Source: Hygrocybe punicea (taxonomy: Eukaryota > Basidiomycota > Agaricomycetes > Agaricales > Hygrophoraceae). From it: DNA of 64,000 bases. Positions 11,250 through 23,268 of the stretch are shown in pieces; position 1 is the first letter of the stretch, and the number at the start of each line of letters is the position of its first letter. Location: the NCBI GenBank assembly GCA_963556145.1, contig OY744470.1, positions 5,828,001 through 5,892,000 on the forward strand, given 5' to 3'. A program made the position numbers and the translations under genes. A model generated the notes under the pieces. The model did not search any database. It saw only the letters and a list, made by a program, of their open reading frames with translations, and was not told the origin of the DNA.

Positions 11250-12965
11250 GCCCACATTTCAGCAAGAGCTGGACACTGGTCAACCCAATGCTGGAGGGAG
11301 AGCTGGGCCAGGGTCAACCCATTTCTGCAGCAAAAGCTGGGCATGGCAATGCAGTGCTGGAGCAATAGCCGGACCCTGGTGAACCCAAGCCTGCCCCATC
11401 AGTGGGTCCAGGATCAACCCAATGCTGCAGAATGAGCTGTGCCCCTGGCAACCTATCCTGCAGCAAGTGCTGGACCTGGGTCAACCCAGTGCTGCAGCAA
11501 GAGCTGGGGCCAGGTCAACCCAATCCTGCAGCAATAGCTGGCCCAGGTTGACCCAATGTTGCAGCAATAGCTGGGCCCAGGTCGACCTGGTGCTGCAGCA
11601 ATAGCTGGATCCTGGTCAACCCAAGCCCTGCAGCAGGTGCTGGACCTGGGTCCACCCAATGCTGCAGCAATAACTGGCCCTGGGTTGACCCGGTGCTGCA
11701 GCAAGAACTGGGGCCAGGTCAACCCAGTGCTGCAGCAATCACTGGCTCCCGGTCAACCCAAGCCCTGCAGCAGGTGCTGGACCTGGGTCAACCCAGTGCT
11801 GCAGCAATAGCTGGACCCTGGTCAACCTACCCTGCAGCAAGTGCTGGGCCAGGGTCAACCAAGTGCTGCAGCAATAGCTGGATCCCGGTCAACCCATGCC
11901 CTGCAGCAGGTGCTGGACCTGGGTTGACCCAATGCTGCAGCAAGAGCTGGGCCCAGGTTGACCCAGTGCTGCGGCAAGAGCTGGGACCAGGTCAACCCAA
12001 TGCTGCAGCAATAGCTGGCCCTGGGTTGACCCGGTTCTGCAGCCAGAGCTAGGGCCAGGTCAACCCAATGCTGCAGCAAGAGCTGGGACCAGGTCGACCC
12101 AATGCTGCAGCAGTATCTGGCCCAGGTCAACCCAATGCAGCAGCAATAGCTGGGCCCAGGTCGACCTGGTGGTGCAGCAACAGCTGGATCTCGGTCAACC
12201 CAAGCCCTGCAGCAGGTGCTGGACCCGGGTCAACCCAGTGCTGCAACAATAGCTGGGCCCAGGTCAACCCAATGCTGCAGCAATAGCTGGGCCCAGGTTG
12301 ACCCTGTGCTGCAGCAAGAGCTGGGGCCAGGTCAACCCAATCCTGCAGCAATAGCTGGCCCAGGTTGACCCAATGTTGCAGCAATAGCTGGGCCCAGGTC
12401 GACCTGGTGCTGCAGCAATAGCTGGATCCTGGTCAACCCAAGCCCTGCAGCAGGTGCTGGACCTGGGTTGACCCAATGCTGCAGCAAGAGCTGGGCCCAG
12501 GTTGACCCAGTGCTGCGGCAAGAGCTGGGACCAGGTCAACCCCATGCTGCAGCAATAACTGGCCCTTGGTTGACCCGGTGCTGCAGCAAGAGCTGGACCC
12601 CAGTCACCCCACCCTCCAGCAAGTGCTGGGCCCTAGTCAACCCAGTTCTGCAGCAACAGCTGCATCTAGGTCAACCCCAGCCTGCAGCAAGAGCTGGACT
12701 GGGGTCAACCCAGTGCTGCAACAGTAACTGCAGCCAGGTCAACCCACGTGGCTTGAACAGCTGGGCCTGGGTCAACCCAACCATCCTGGAATAGCTGCCC
12801 TGGGTTAACCGACTCCATGGCAGAGCTGACACCAGGTTGACCCAACCAGCCACCCTTGACCAGCAAGAGCTGTACCTGGGTCAACCTACCACACCACATT
12901 TCCCCAGCAAGTGCTGTCTTTTGGGTTAACCTACCCCCCCAGCAAGCAACTGTGCTATGTGTACC
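11250..12965. repeat. Subterminal minisatellite array, right arm
   Basis: Reverse-complement counterpart of the array at 6000-7850, with the same words (GGTCAACCC and CAGCAATAGCTGG). It is 136 bp shorter in total; unit order differs between about 11975 and 12540 and is the same on either side. Confidence 0.9.
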
Positions 12966-13026
12966 TACCTTTTGCAACTATATCTGTGATCGGGTTAACC
13001 AAAACGACTGGGTCTATTGACACCAC

Positions 13027-13326
13027 AGGTTAGGATCTTTATTCCGCAGCCACCCCGACCTCGCCTTTACACTGTATCGTGCTTACCAGTTAACAATCAA
13101 ACGGTACAAAATCAGACATCAACATACAACGACGGATGGTGAATGGTGCACATGCTCAACAGGTTTGTGTACAGCTTCACCATCATACATTGTGAGATGA
13201 ACACCCTCTCATGCTCGCTTTATGAATCATCAGTGGGGTGGCACGTCATCGAACAACAAAAGACACACAATGGGTGCTGGACGGCTGAGCAAATCAGGTT
13301 CCCCATAGTCCTATCAAAATATTCAT
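13027..13326. other. No gene recognised; continues the repeat interrupted at 5941
   Basis: The first ~40 bases (AGGTTAGGATCTTTATT and GCAGCCACC) continue the repeat that ends at 5941, as shown by the uninterrupted relative near 54.2 kb. Nothing recognisable in the rest. Confidence 0.4.
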
Positions 13327-13527
13327 TCATGACAAATGAGACAGTCTTGAATCACTTACATCTCCGGTAAGGTCGATGATCACGTTTACTTTCTCTGGCG
13401 CTTTCTCATAGTCGTCGTCGTCGTCATCTTCATTGAGATCATCACGTTTCTTGGACTTGGGATAACTTCTTGTTGACCAGCGAGTGGATCTTTTCTTTCT
13501 CCGATATGACCTCCCCGGCACAACCAT
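13327..13527 (-). CDS. Possible exon ending in a SUMO-interaction-like motif
   Basis: A minus-strand open region reads as a basic segment (RSYRRKKRSTRWSTRSYPK), then an acidic run (DDDDDD), then KVNVIIDLTGD. VIIDLTGD matches the classic SUMO-interacting motif (hydrophobic core next to acidic residues). The reading ends at a good 5' splice site, GAT|GTAAGT, near 13363, which supports a real exon truncated from its gene. It lies just outside the left hairpin-repeat array of the Helitron region, so it could be a host fragment. No family recognised; downstream exons are not found. Confidence 0.3.
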   Translation of the reverse strand: MVVPGRSYRRKKRSTRWSTRSYPKSKKRDDLNEDDDDDDYEKAPEKVNVIIDLTGDVSDSRLSHLS

Positions 13528-13709
13528 GACTTTTACGAGTCCCTATTAGGGAATTGTTTTCTATATGGTCAGTTTTCACTTCAGGGTCGCAAACACCACA
13601 AATGCCAATTTGCCAAGCCATGGGAACAAATTTAACAAGGTGTGGGAACAAATTCAAAACCCTGGGAATAATTATGAAACCATGTAAATTTTGTCTGTCA
13701 TAACTGTGA

Positions 13710-14600
13710 GAATTTGTTGGCTCAATTTGTCAGAACAATAAGCCGGATGACAGCTGCCAATTTTGGAATGGCTTGGATTGTAGCGTGTTGTTATTGCTAT
13801 TGTAATGACCAAAATGCTCGACAGCTTTATCATTGTAATGAAAGGCATTATCAGTACAGGCTGAACAGTGTGCGACAAGCTGTTCTACAAGTGTCCCAAG
13901 TTTAGTCTGAAGCATTGCAAATGTCCCAGCCTTCATTTAAGTCATTGCAATTGAGAAAACACTGGTATGTACATTGTCTGTGATGTAGCGAGATTTCAAA
14001 TGCACATTATATTATTAATGATGCACTTGTCGAACACTTGTCAAACAGGCCGAACAGTGTTCGACAAGCTAGTCTACAAGTGTCCCTGCCTTCATCTAAT
14101 TCATTACAAGTGATACAACAAGCGAATGTACATTATTTGGCATGTAGCTACATTTGCAATGCACATTGTATTATTAATGGTACACTTGTCGAACAGGCAT
14201 TGAACAGGCCGAACAGTGTTTGACAAGCTAGTCTACAAGTGTCTCAGCCTTCAGCTAAGTCATTGTAATTCATAAAACTTGCGAATGTACATTATTTGGC
14301 ATGTAGCTACACATTTGCAATGCAAGTTGTATTATTAATGATACACTTGTCAAACAGGCGTCAAACAGGCCAAACAGTGTTCGACAAGTGGGTCTACAAG
14401 TTTCCCAGTCTTCATATAAGTCATTAAATAAATGCCACAATCATAAAAAATTAAACCTATGCCACAAACACCATAAACCACTGTCACGTATGCTGTACAT
14501 CATTGTGTATTCTTTTGGTGGCCAGTGGGTAAGAGAATCGAAATCTGTAATGGCTCCCTCACACTCATCAAACAGTGTTTGGCCTGTTTGACAACTGTTT
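13710..14600. repeat. Left flank array of the Helitron region: hairpin-bearing ~160-bp tandem repeats
   Basis: About four units. GAACAGTGTTCGAC cores lie near 13862, 14052, 14211 and 14372 (spacing 190, 159 and 161). Each core sits in a dyad: CTTGTCGAACA, a ~10-base GC-rich loop, then TGTTCGACAAG. Units also share TGTACATTATTTGGCATGTA, a TATTATTAATGRT tract and CTACAAGTGTC. The array ends with CACTCATCAAACAGTGTTTG. It is related to, and in the same orientation as, the array at 24440-25500. Confidence 0.8.
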
Positions 14601-15628
14601 TACAAGGGTTTCCTGGTCATTAGACATTAAATAGAACAAAAGCTGTCAACGTTCACTACTCCCTGGGCTTTGAATTCATTCCCACAGTTTGCCAAAATTG
14701 TTCACATGGTCAACGAATTAGCCCATGACCCAGAATTCACAACCATATTTAGAATGATTTCCTAATAAGGACTCATAATAAACACAGCCTTTAGGCACAA
14801 TACATGATTTTAGAGTGCCTTACATATCTGGCAATGTCATATGATCAAACTCATCATGTTAATTGTTATTCATGATCCGAGCCACTAAACCAGTTAAATA
14901 GATGTTGTTGTGTTTACTCGTGCTATCAAAAATCCACATGTATCTCAACACTTCTGCTTTGTTCTTATCGCTTATCTATGCATTTTTTCCAATGCAATAC
15001 AATTTCCACAACTCTGCCCAAGCCAATTAATGTACATCTCTTCTGAATCAAACTCCTTTCCTTTGATATCGATCTTGGCCCAAGAACTGGGTATCTTTCA
15101 AGGAAAACTCATAGAACATGAGTGTCTGACCCAAGAACTGGGTGATTTTAAAGGAGAACTCATAGAACATGAGTTTGCCCTGGATCAGGGCAATGCAATG
15201 ATACCAATACAAATAAATATGTCACAATTTGTGAATCTTAATCAGATAACAAAGAATAGCTTGACACTTGATCTATTATTACTTGATCCATTGTTCTTTT
15301 CAACTACGATTAAGAATTCCACATTGGAAATGCAACTACATTCTATTCAATATGCCACATCATTGTACCTACCTTCTAAATATCTTTTTGCTTTGTATTG
15401 TTTTATTAAGCCAATCACAGTTCAATATCGTGTTCAGGTTATCAAGGCATTACTCATGCAATATCTATTGAGACGACATGACTTTAAATTATATTTGTTT
15501 CGATGTAATACTATTGCTATATCACAAGCAACATTGCTGTGGATCACACTATATTTTGCAATGCGATATAGAAAACTACACATAAATGTAACTATTTTCA
15601 GTTTGAATTTATTCAGATACTTGTTTAA
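14601..15628 (+). other. Helitron 5' region with an unrecognised 243-residue open frame
   Basis: AT-rich sequence. An open frame at 14910-15641 starts MFTRAIKNPHVSQHFC and is Leu/Ile/Phe-rich. It contains an internal duplication of a ~17-residue unit (AQELGIFQGKLIEHE, then TQELGDFKGELIEHE). It may be the N-terminal extension of the Helitron protein or chance; I recognise no domain. Confidence 0.3.
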
Positions 15629-17457
15629 ATGTTTATATTAATAGGTATCACTACATTGGAGGTGGTAAACGACTGCCAACATTTAGCTTTGATGTTCTTC
15701 AAGCTACCATTCAATAATATCAACCATGATTCTGGCTTATTATTCAAATATATGAGTCATGTTGATCAACAGACGGCTAGAGTCCTATATGGAAATAAAA
15801 ATGAATATATATGTGCTCAAATACCTCTACCTGAATTTCTCCCACAATTAACAGTGAAGGATATTGTAGAAATAGCAAGAATCCATAACATATATCTGTC
15901 AAAAACGATGCAAAGGTTACATGGACAGGAACTACTTTCCATATTGACAAAGCATAATTGTTCAGCTTGTAAAACCCATGTTTCTATTTTCCATATTCAT
16001 GATGTTAAATCAAGTACAGAGCGATACAAAAAATGGTCAAACACAAAATCTTCACATCTGGAAAAATGACAAAGCCAATTATACTTTTGCCAAAAAGAAA
16101 ATTGTGATAATAAACCAGACCATAAAATAAAACAAAACAAGGAAGCAAATTTTGACAAATATTCCTTTCCTCCTCCTCCACCTTCTGTTGAGTTGAAGGA
16201 AACAATAATCCGCAACTGGTGTAGAGATACATTGCCTGAAAATTTCCAAGAAGGTGGCTGTGCTGTATGTGGTCAATTGTCTGTATTGAAAAATATGTCT
16301 TTATTATCTACAACAAAAGTCAATCTGAAAATATTATTCAGAGAAAATATGGGAATCACAAGACATGACCAATATCATTGTTCTGATCCGATAGAGGATA
16401 TTAAAGGTCCAGTACTAGATGACACATGTAAATGGATATGCAAGCCATGTTTGGTCAGCCTGAACAAAGGTCAAACTCCCAAATATGCTTTAGCAAATGG
16501 CCTTTGGATAGGCACTATTCCTGCACAACTTCGAAATCTAACATTTGCTGAACAACTTTTGATTGCCCGTGTGCGTCACAATAAATGCATTGTGTGTGTG
16601 TCATCTGGAATGCATAAAATGAAAGCAAATGCCATCATGTTTCAAAACCCAACCCCAAAGATATATCAATGATTACCTCCAACAATTAAAGAACTTGATG
16701 AAGTCCTAGCTTTCATTTTTACTGGTCCTGCTAGACCAACTCCAGAAGACATGGAGCGAACACCTTTATTGGTTCACAGGAAGCAAGTTTCTGCAGCTTT
16801 AGAATGGCTTAAATTGAACCACATGGACTACTATGATTTAGACATCTCCTATGAAAATCTAGAACAATATCCAGATCATGGAATTCCTGTTGTGGTTGCA
16901 TATCGACCAGCAGACACAAATAAGGAACCAGAAGCTACTAGTGCATTTGACAATGAAGAGGAAGATGGTGTGGAAGATGGGCCTTGTCCCTTTGTGGTAA
17001 GTGGAGTAACTGGCGATAATCTTGATATTACAAGTCCAAAGGCATTAATAGCTAGAGCGACAAAGCACTTGATAGATGACCATGGTGGTGTTCTTGCCAT
17101 AAGCCATGCTAGAAATCCAGAATCGTTCTTTAATAATCCTCAGTTATATCCTATGATGTTCCCTTGCCTATTTCCATATGGCTTGGGTGGTATTAGCAGC
17201 ATTGACAAGGATGTTTTATGCACAAAAGACATCTCCTGATGTACCATGACAAAAGATTTCAAACCGATCCCTATTTTCCACTGATTGCATTGAATCAGGA
17301 ACAAATTAAAGACAGTACAACAGGTGGATATCTGTTGACTAATAAAAATAATTTCAATGATATTGCAGATCGCTTGATGAATATCAATATGGCTGTTTTA
17401 GATGATCTCTCTAAAAGACTGTCTAGAGGTGATAGAGTCAAACCAGATACCCCTGAA
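15629..17457 (+). pseudogene. Helitron Rep/helicase, N-terminal part (zinc-binding domain to start of Rep)
   Basis: One frame runs from about 15629 to 17239 with in-frame TGA stops at 16067 and 16670. It then shifts frame near 17210-17240 and continues to 17457. Readable parts: a helical segment (LPQLTVKDIVEIARIH); Cys pairs in GGCAVCGQL and KWICKPCL, then ALANGLWIGTIP, matching the zinc-binding domain that precedes Helitron Rep in fungal proteins (I recall DUF6570); and the start of the Helitron-like N-terminal domain (HKRHLLMYHDKRFQTDPYFP) to VKPDTPE. The frame resumes after the solo LTR at 19096 with EEKACYRL. The intact protein would nick DNA and drive rolling-circle transposition in the nucleus. 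Stops and shifts are seen directly. Confidence 0.85.
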
Positions 17458-19095
17458 TGTTACGGATCACTTCGGCAGCAGGCTCCGGCAACAATCAACT
17501 TAACTAGGGATTGGATTCCAGAGGAGAGGACAGCAGTTTTCATTGTTGCTTACAACTAAGACAACACTGCTAAGAAGAGGGGGTCAAGGTCTAATGTCAT
17601 TGCGAGCTGTGGGGGTTACCCAAAACAAGATGAGTCTGCCCCAAGAACCAGGCTAAACGTAAAGAAAGAAAAAGAAGAAAAAGTCCGAACCAACAAGAAC
17701 AGTATATATAGTGACTGGTCTTGAGGGGAGGTAAATAGAAATACAACCATGAAGCCACAACATGTCCAACTCTCCCATGTGGTCACCATGAGGTGTACAT
17801 GAGGCGTCCTCATGTCGATGTTCTTGCGATCCAACTGGAGGCCCGGGTGTCATTGAGGATAGAAGAGGTCCAGATGACTCGGATGATTTGTCATTGGATC
17901 ATGTGACATGCAGAATTGCCAATTCGGGGTCTACACTTGCTGTAACGGGCAAGTGCGCAGTTTGGCAAGTGCATTGCACGGTCGGGTCGAAGATGGGTAT
18001 CGTCCAGTGTGGGGTTGGTGATGAGAGTGTCTTGAGGTAGCGTGGATATAGCGGCAAGGTTGGTATAAAAGAAAATGAAGGAATGTATAGAGGAAAAAAC
18101 CAACTAGGACAGTGGGCTAGTCGAGGTCAGACATGTGAACAGCATAAGCTGTACCAGATGACAATGTCTGTGTAAATGACGTATCGAGGGGTGGTGTCTT
18201 GTCCTGTGTGTGGAACAACGTGGTCCACCTGATGTCGGTATTTGTCCAAGAGTTAGGTTATCATTGTAAACGAGTGTGGGAGGTATCAAGATTATAGATG
18301 GAAAAGGATAAATAAATGTGGGTCCAGGTGTCGAGTCATGGCATGAGTGACAAGCTGTGGGAACAAGTCGTCGGGTACTGCATTGAAGCGGTGTCGTGCG
18401 AATAATATACGATAGGGGTTGGTTCACTGTTTGGGAAGTCGTATGGTCTGTGGTCGAAGTCCAAAAGAGTATGCTCCGGCGATGGTCGGATTAGAGAGAA
18501 CAGTGAAATGTCTGGTGATTGGGGATTGGTCAGAGTTCGCATGCAGGTGAGGAATGTCGTCGGATCGTCAGGGAGGATAATGGTAGGCACAGGGTATGAA
18601 TATGGAAACCAAATATCCGAGAATGGCAATTGTCAATTACGTGTCGATATATTGTCAAGGTGGAAGTCGGATGTATCAATGGTGGAAGGGCGTCTATGCC
18701 AAAGATAGATCATGACAATGTAGAAACCAATCAGGAAGGTGATGGCAATGCTGCCAATAACAATTACAGTGATGAGCTGTGTCAGGAGTACAGCCATTGT
18801 GATCGGTTTGTCGTGGGATAGCGTAAACAAGATATCAAAGGGAAAAGACAATGTCGGTGACGTCCATCGGCAAGGAGACTATTCAGGTACAGCAAGGTAA
18901 CGTGGGGATGTGTCCATGGTCAGTCTGGATTGTTCTAGATGAAAGGAAGAAAAGAGAACAAGGACAAGAATAAACAACAATGTCCAAAAGAAGACAAAAG
19001 GTAAAGGGGAACAAAAAAGGAAGGTATGGTAAAGTGGAATCGTCATCGTGGGTAGTGGAGTTGGAATCGGAGTTGTGGAGTTGAAAAACGTAACA
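17458..19095 (-). mobile_element. Solo LTR copy 1 (1638 bp), inserted in the Helitron Rep gene
   Basis: Starts TGTTACGGATC and ends AAACGTAACA, a 6-bp inverted TG..CA terminus. It is flanked by the 5-bp duplication CTGAA (17453-17457 and 19096-19100). Removing it and one CTGAA restores the Helitron reading from DTPE to EKAC. A TATA box (TATATATAG) on the minus strand near 17703-17712 shows its sense strand. It is the reverse-oriented relative of 38302-39960, 42170-43820 and 49855-51483. No internal retrotransposon region, so it is a solo LTR left by LTR-LTR recombination. Confidence 0.9.
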
Positions 19096-20420
19096 CTGAA
19101 GAAAAAGCATGTTATAGGCTCATATCAGACTTGGATCATGTAGCTGGTCAGGTCAAAGGTTCAATTACTAACAAGAAATACATGCGAAATGAGATTTGGT
19201 CTCTGATATCCTATATTAGTGCCCCGACTTGGTTTATCACTTTTGCACCTGCTGACATCAATCACCCACTATGCTTATATTATGCTGACAACAAAGAAAA
19301 GTTTTATCCTAAACTATGTCTACCCCAGGATTGTTACAAACTAATTGCAAATAATCCAGTTGCTGGCGCCTACTTCTTTCACTTTACTACTGAAATGTTC
19401 ATCAAACATATATTAGGAATAAATGAATGTCATCCTGGCCTTTATGGAAACACATCAGGTTATTATGGAACAGTGGAGGAACAAGAACGTCTTACCTTGC
19501 ATCTTCATATGCTGCTGTGGATAAAAGGATGCCTTACACCTCAGGAAATACGTGATAAAATTATGGATGAGAATTCTGATTTTCAGAAAAGATTGGTGGA
19601 ATACTTGGAAAGTTTGTGTGTAGGACAATTCATGACAGGTTCTAAAGAGGAGGTATCACAGAAAATGGAACAGACAATGTCAAAACCTGAATATCAACCA
19701 CCGACATGTGTCCTGCCAGATTCACCATCATATAATTGTTCCATGAATTGTCAATATCACGACAAAAGATCAACATGGTGGTAAATGTTTCAAGATGTTG
19801 TAGATGATATTTTATTGCGATTAAATGTACATAACAGGCATGACAGCAAAGAAAAGCCATATTGTCTTAATTCGAAAGGTGAATGTAAACGATGATTTCC
19901 CCATGATATCTTTCAACAAACTTTTGTAGAACCTAACACTGGTGCTCTCAACCTCAAGCATGGTGAACCTTGGATAAACACAGTGACACCTGAAGTCACA
20001 TATATGTTGCGATGTAATTCTGATGTTACTAGTTTATTATCTGGAACTGCCATAAAAGCAATAGTTGCATACATAACAGATTATATTACAAAGATGTCCT
20101 TGAAGACCTATAGCATATTTGAGGTAATAAAGAGTGTTTTTGATAAAAATTCTGAAATGATTGGTGGGGACTTGAAAAGGAAAGACAAAGTCAGGAAATT
20201 GTTTACACAAATAGTCAATTCCCTCACCTCCAAAATGGAGATTGGTGCTCCAATGGCTTCATTATATGTGCTCAGAAATCCTGATCACTACACCAGTCAT
20301 AAATTTGTGCCATTCTTTTGGTGGTCTTATGTTAGAGAGGTTATCAGTGCATGGTCTGAAGAAGAAATGACAAATATATGTCAAGATGAAAGTGATGCTC
20401 AGAAGGTTGTTATTGCTTAA
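19096..20420 (+). pseudogene. Helitron Rep domain, central part with HUH motif
   Basis: Continues the Rep frame after the solo LTR (EEKACYRLISDLDHVAG). The catalytic HUH signature is HLH at 19500-19508, within LTLHLHMLLW. The candidate nucleophile is Tyr in LVEYLESL at 19602. In-frame stops: TAA 19782, TGA 19893 (CKR-stop-FPHD, where Arg CGA is expected), TAA 20418. After 19983 the segment LLSGTAIKAIVAYITDYITK is typical of the linker between Rep and helicase in fungal Helitrons. Frame 0 is kept throughout and into the helicase. Confidence 0.88.
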
Positions 20421-23268
20421 AACAATGGTGCATACATAGGATTGTCTAAAGTAAATAATTACATGTTCAGACCAGCTTTGTATGATAATGTATCACTGTA
20501 TGACTGGATATGTCTTGCCACTGTGGAACTGAAAAAATGAGGCACAAAAAAAAGGACAAAAAGAATCAGACAAGAAGTAATGCAAGACCGGATTTTTGAT
20601 GAGCAAGATTGTGATGATTTGTCTGACACCTTGAGTGAACATACTCATGTGGATTATTCAAGTGATGACAGCTCATGTGACATTATTGACAATGATGTGC
20701 TCATGAAAATAGATGAAATTTCAAAATCTCATGGAGAAAACAAGAATAATGATGAAATCACTGGGATACCTAATGAAACAGATGATGTTTATGAAGTTGA
20801 AGTTCATAAATCGACGAAAAGTAAAAAAGACTATGCTTTGCATCCCAATCATCCGCAATATATTACCCACCATGCTAAAATAAAAAGGAATGATTTTTCT
20901 ATAGTTCCCAATTTTATTCCAAACAATCTACCAAGATCTGATCGTGGTGATCGAGAATATTATTATTGTACAATGTTAACTTTTTTCAAGCCATGGAGAA
21001 GTGGAAGAGAACTCAAACATAAATTACAATCATGGGACAATGCTTTCACAAACTATAAGTTTTCTGAAAGACAGCTTCAGATCATGAAATACTTTGGCTT
21101 GCGGTATGAGTGTCTAGATGCAAGAGATGACTTTTCTGCAAAACATAACAAGAATAATACTAAGGATATCAAGTATTCATGGGCTAGTTCAAATCATCTT
21201 GATGAATTAGATGATTTACACAATGCTGAAATAGCATGCAATGGAGATGAATTCAACAATACACTTGATGAAGACAATATTGACATAGAAATACATTTGA
21301 CACTTGGTCATAAAGGACAAAAGAGGAAAGATGAAATGCTAATCACTGAAAGAACTATGAAAAGGTCAGGATGGCTTGATGATTGTATTGATGGTGTCCC
21401 AGATATAGGACCATTAATACCTGTAGAACCATATGTAACACAATCAGGAAAATTATGGAGAACCGCAGTACTTGCCAAAAGAAAGGAAATAATTGATGAA
21501 TGGAATAAAAATTTGCCAACAAACACAGGGACCCTAGCTAAATTGTCAAATTTTCAATATGATGATGTCAAGATAGTGGATGCAGCATATATCAACCATA
21601 TGTTTATTCCTGCAAACAGAGCTAATCGTCGTCTTATTGATATAACTATCAATGATTACAACTTGAACACTGACCAAAAGAGAGCATTTCATATCATTGC
21701 CAATCACTCTACCTTGATTAACAGTTCGGAGAAGCTACGCATGTATCTTGGTGGGATGGCAGGCACAGGAAAATCACAAGTCATCAAAGCATTGACTAAT
21801 TTCTTTGGTAAACACAACCAGAATCATCATTTTTTGGTTCTTGCACCAACTGGTAGTGCTGCTGCCCTTGTAAATGGATCTACATACCACTCCATTCTTG
21901 GAATTAATCAGGGAGGATCATCTCGTTCCCTTGCACAAGTCTATGCCAGTCTTGATGGTGTGGATTACATTTTCATTGATGAGGTGTCAATGTTATCTTG
22001 CAGAGATATGTATAAAATCAGTGCTCAGTGTGCCAAAGCACATGGTGTTTATGATGAATCCTTTGGTGGCATTAATATGATATTTGCAGGAGATTTTGGC
22101 CAACTTCCACCAGCTATGAGTGGTGCTCCATTGTACTCTGAAACCGTTGGTGTCCAAATCAATTCCAGTCAAACTATACCAAATCAGGAAGCTGCTATAG
22201 GCAAAGCTCTTTGGCATCAGATTATAACAGTTGTTATATTACGTGAAAATATGAGACAAACCAATCAGTCAAAAGAAGATGTCCAACTGAGACAGGCGTT
22301 GGAAAACATGAGATACAAAGCATGTACTGATGAAGATATTGCATTTCTTTGTACTCGCATCACAGGAAAAGGTCCAAATGATCCTAAATTAGCCCAAAAG
22401 AAATTCAGGAATGTATCAGTTGAATGCACAAAAAGATAAAATCAATGAACTTGGTGTTCAACGTTTTGCTGCTGAGAATAACAGACCTCTCACATCATTC
22501 TATTCAATAGACAGATGGACTGACCCTACCAGTTTCAATAACAATACCAAAAGACAATCTCATCACAGGTCAATGATTTTGAATCTTGTTCAACACACAA
22601 AGATATTGGAACCTTCACTCCAAAAATTACTATGGAACCAACCACATGCATCATCCTCTGATCATATACCAGGAAGATTGGATTTATGTATAGGCATGCC
22701 AGTAATGCTGAGAAACAATGATGCAACAGAGTGCTGCATTACTAAGGGAGCAGAGGGCATGGTTGTGGGTTGGCAAAGTGCAATAGGTCCAGAACAACAA
22801 ACAGTACTGGACGGTTTATTTGTCAGATTATTGGATCCTCCAAAAACAATACACATAGAAGGGCTGCCTGAAAATGTGGTGCCGATTACAAGACATGTCA
22901 CTTCCACCATCTGCTCATTACCCAATGATGATGTGATATCTTTGTCAAGAGAACAAGTGTTGGTACTACCTAATTTTGCAATGACTGATTATGCATGTCA
23001 AGGGCGTACTTGTCCTAACAATGTAGTTGATCTCAGTAGTTGTAGAAATCACCAATCCTATTATACTTGCTTATCTAGAAGTGCAACTGCTGCAGGAACC
23101 ATCATTGTGCAAGGCTTTGATCCTAAAGTAATTACTGGTGGTGCTTCTGGATATCTGAGGCAGGAATTCAGAGAATTAGAGTTGCTTGATGAGATTACCA
23201 AACTTAGGTATGAAGGGCTGCTACCAAACAATGTCTATGGAGATCAACGCAATTCCCTCATTGATTGA
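20421..23268 (+). pseudogene. Helitron PIF1-type helicase domain
   Basis: Frame 0 continues past TGA 20538 and is open from 20580 to 22439. It then shifts by +1 and is open again from 22411 to 23268. Motifs in order: Walker A GMAGTGKS (about 21755-21778); APTGSAAALVNGST (motif Ia); Walker B FIDEVSML (about 21970-21995); GDFGQLPP (motif III); LRENMRQ; then, after the shift, RLDLCIGMPVMLRNN and the C-terminal TDYACQGRTCPNN and YTCLSRSATAAGT motifs. The family unwinds DNA 5' to 3' and supplies strand displacement for rolling-circle transposition. The break is a frameshift near 22410-22435. The long open part suggests a fairly recent loss. Confidence 0.92.

Larger units (their letters stand above)
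5942..13017. mobile_element. 7.1-kb palindromic (foldback) element with 3.3-kb arms and 9-bp target duplication
   Basis: The sequence from 5945 inwards matches the reverse complement of the sequence from 13016 inwards. Outer arm positions pair as 18961-p. Inner positions from about 7125 to 9205 pair as 19097-p and appear identical over ~2.08 kb. The two pairings differ by 136 bp because the left minisatellite array is longer. Ends read TAGACCCAGTCGTTTTGG inwards. TGACACCAC flanks both sides (5933-5941 and 13018-13026), and the repeat near 54.2 kb carries the uninterrupted site. A 9-bp duplication with very long inverted ends suits a non-autonomous Mutator-like element, but no transposase lies inside. 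The spacer (9206-9891) holds 200 N. The palindrome may be partly an assembly product; the flanking duplication and empty site argue that an insertion is real. Confidence 0.85.

Noticed and set aside
13710..14600. Regular repeats as a CRISPR array
   Set aside because: Eukaryotic context; the intervening sequences are themselves repeated, and unit length is ~160 bp.
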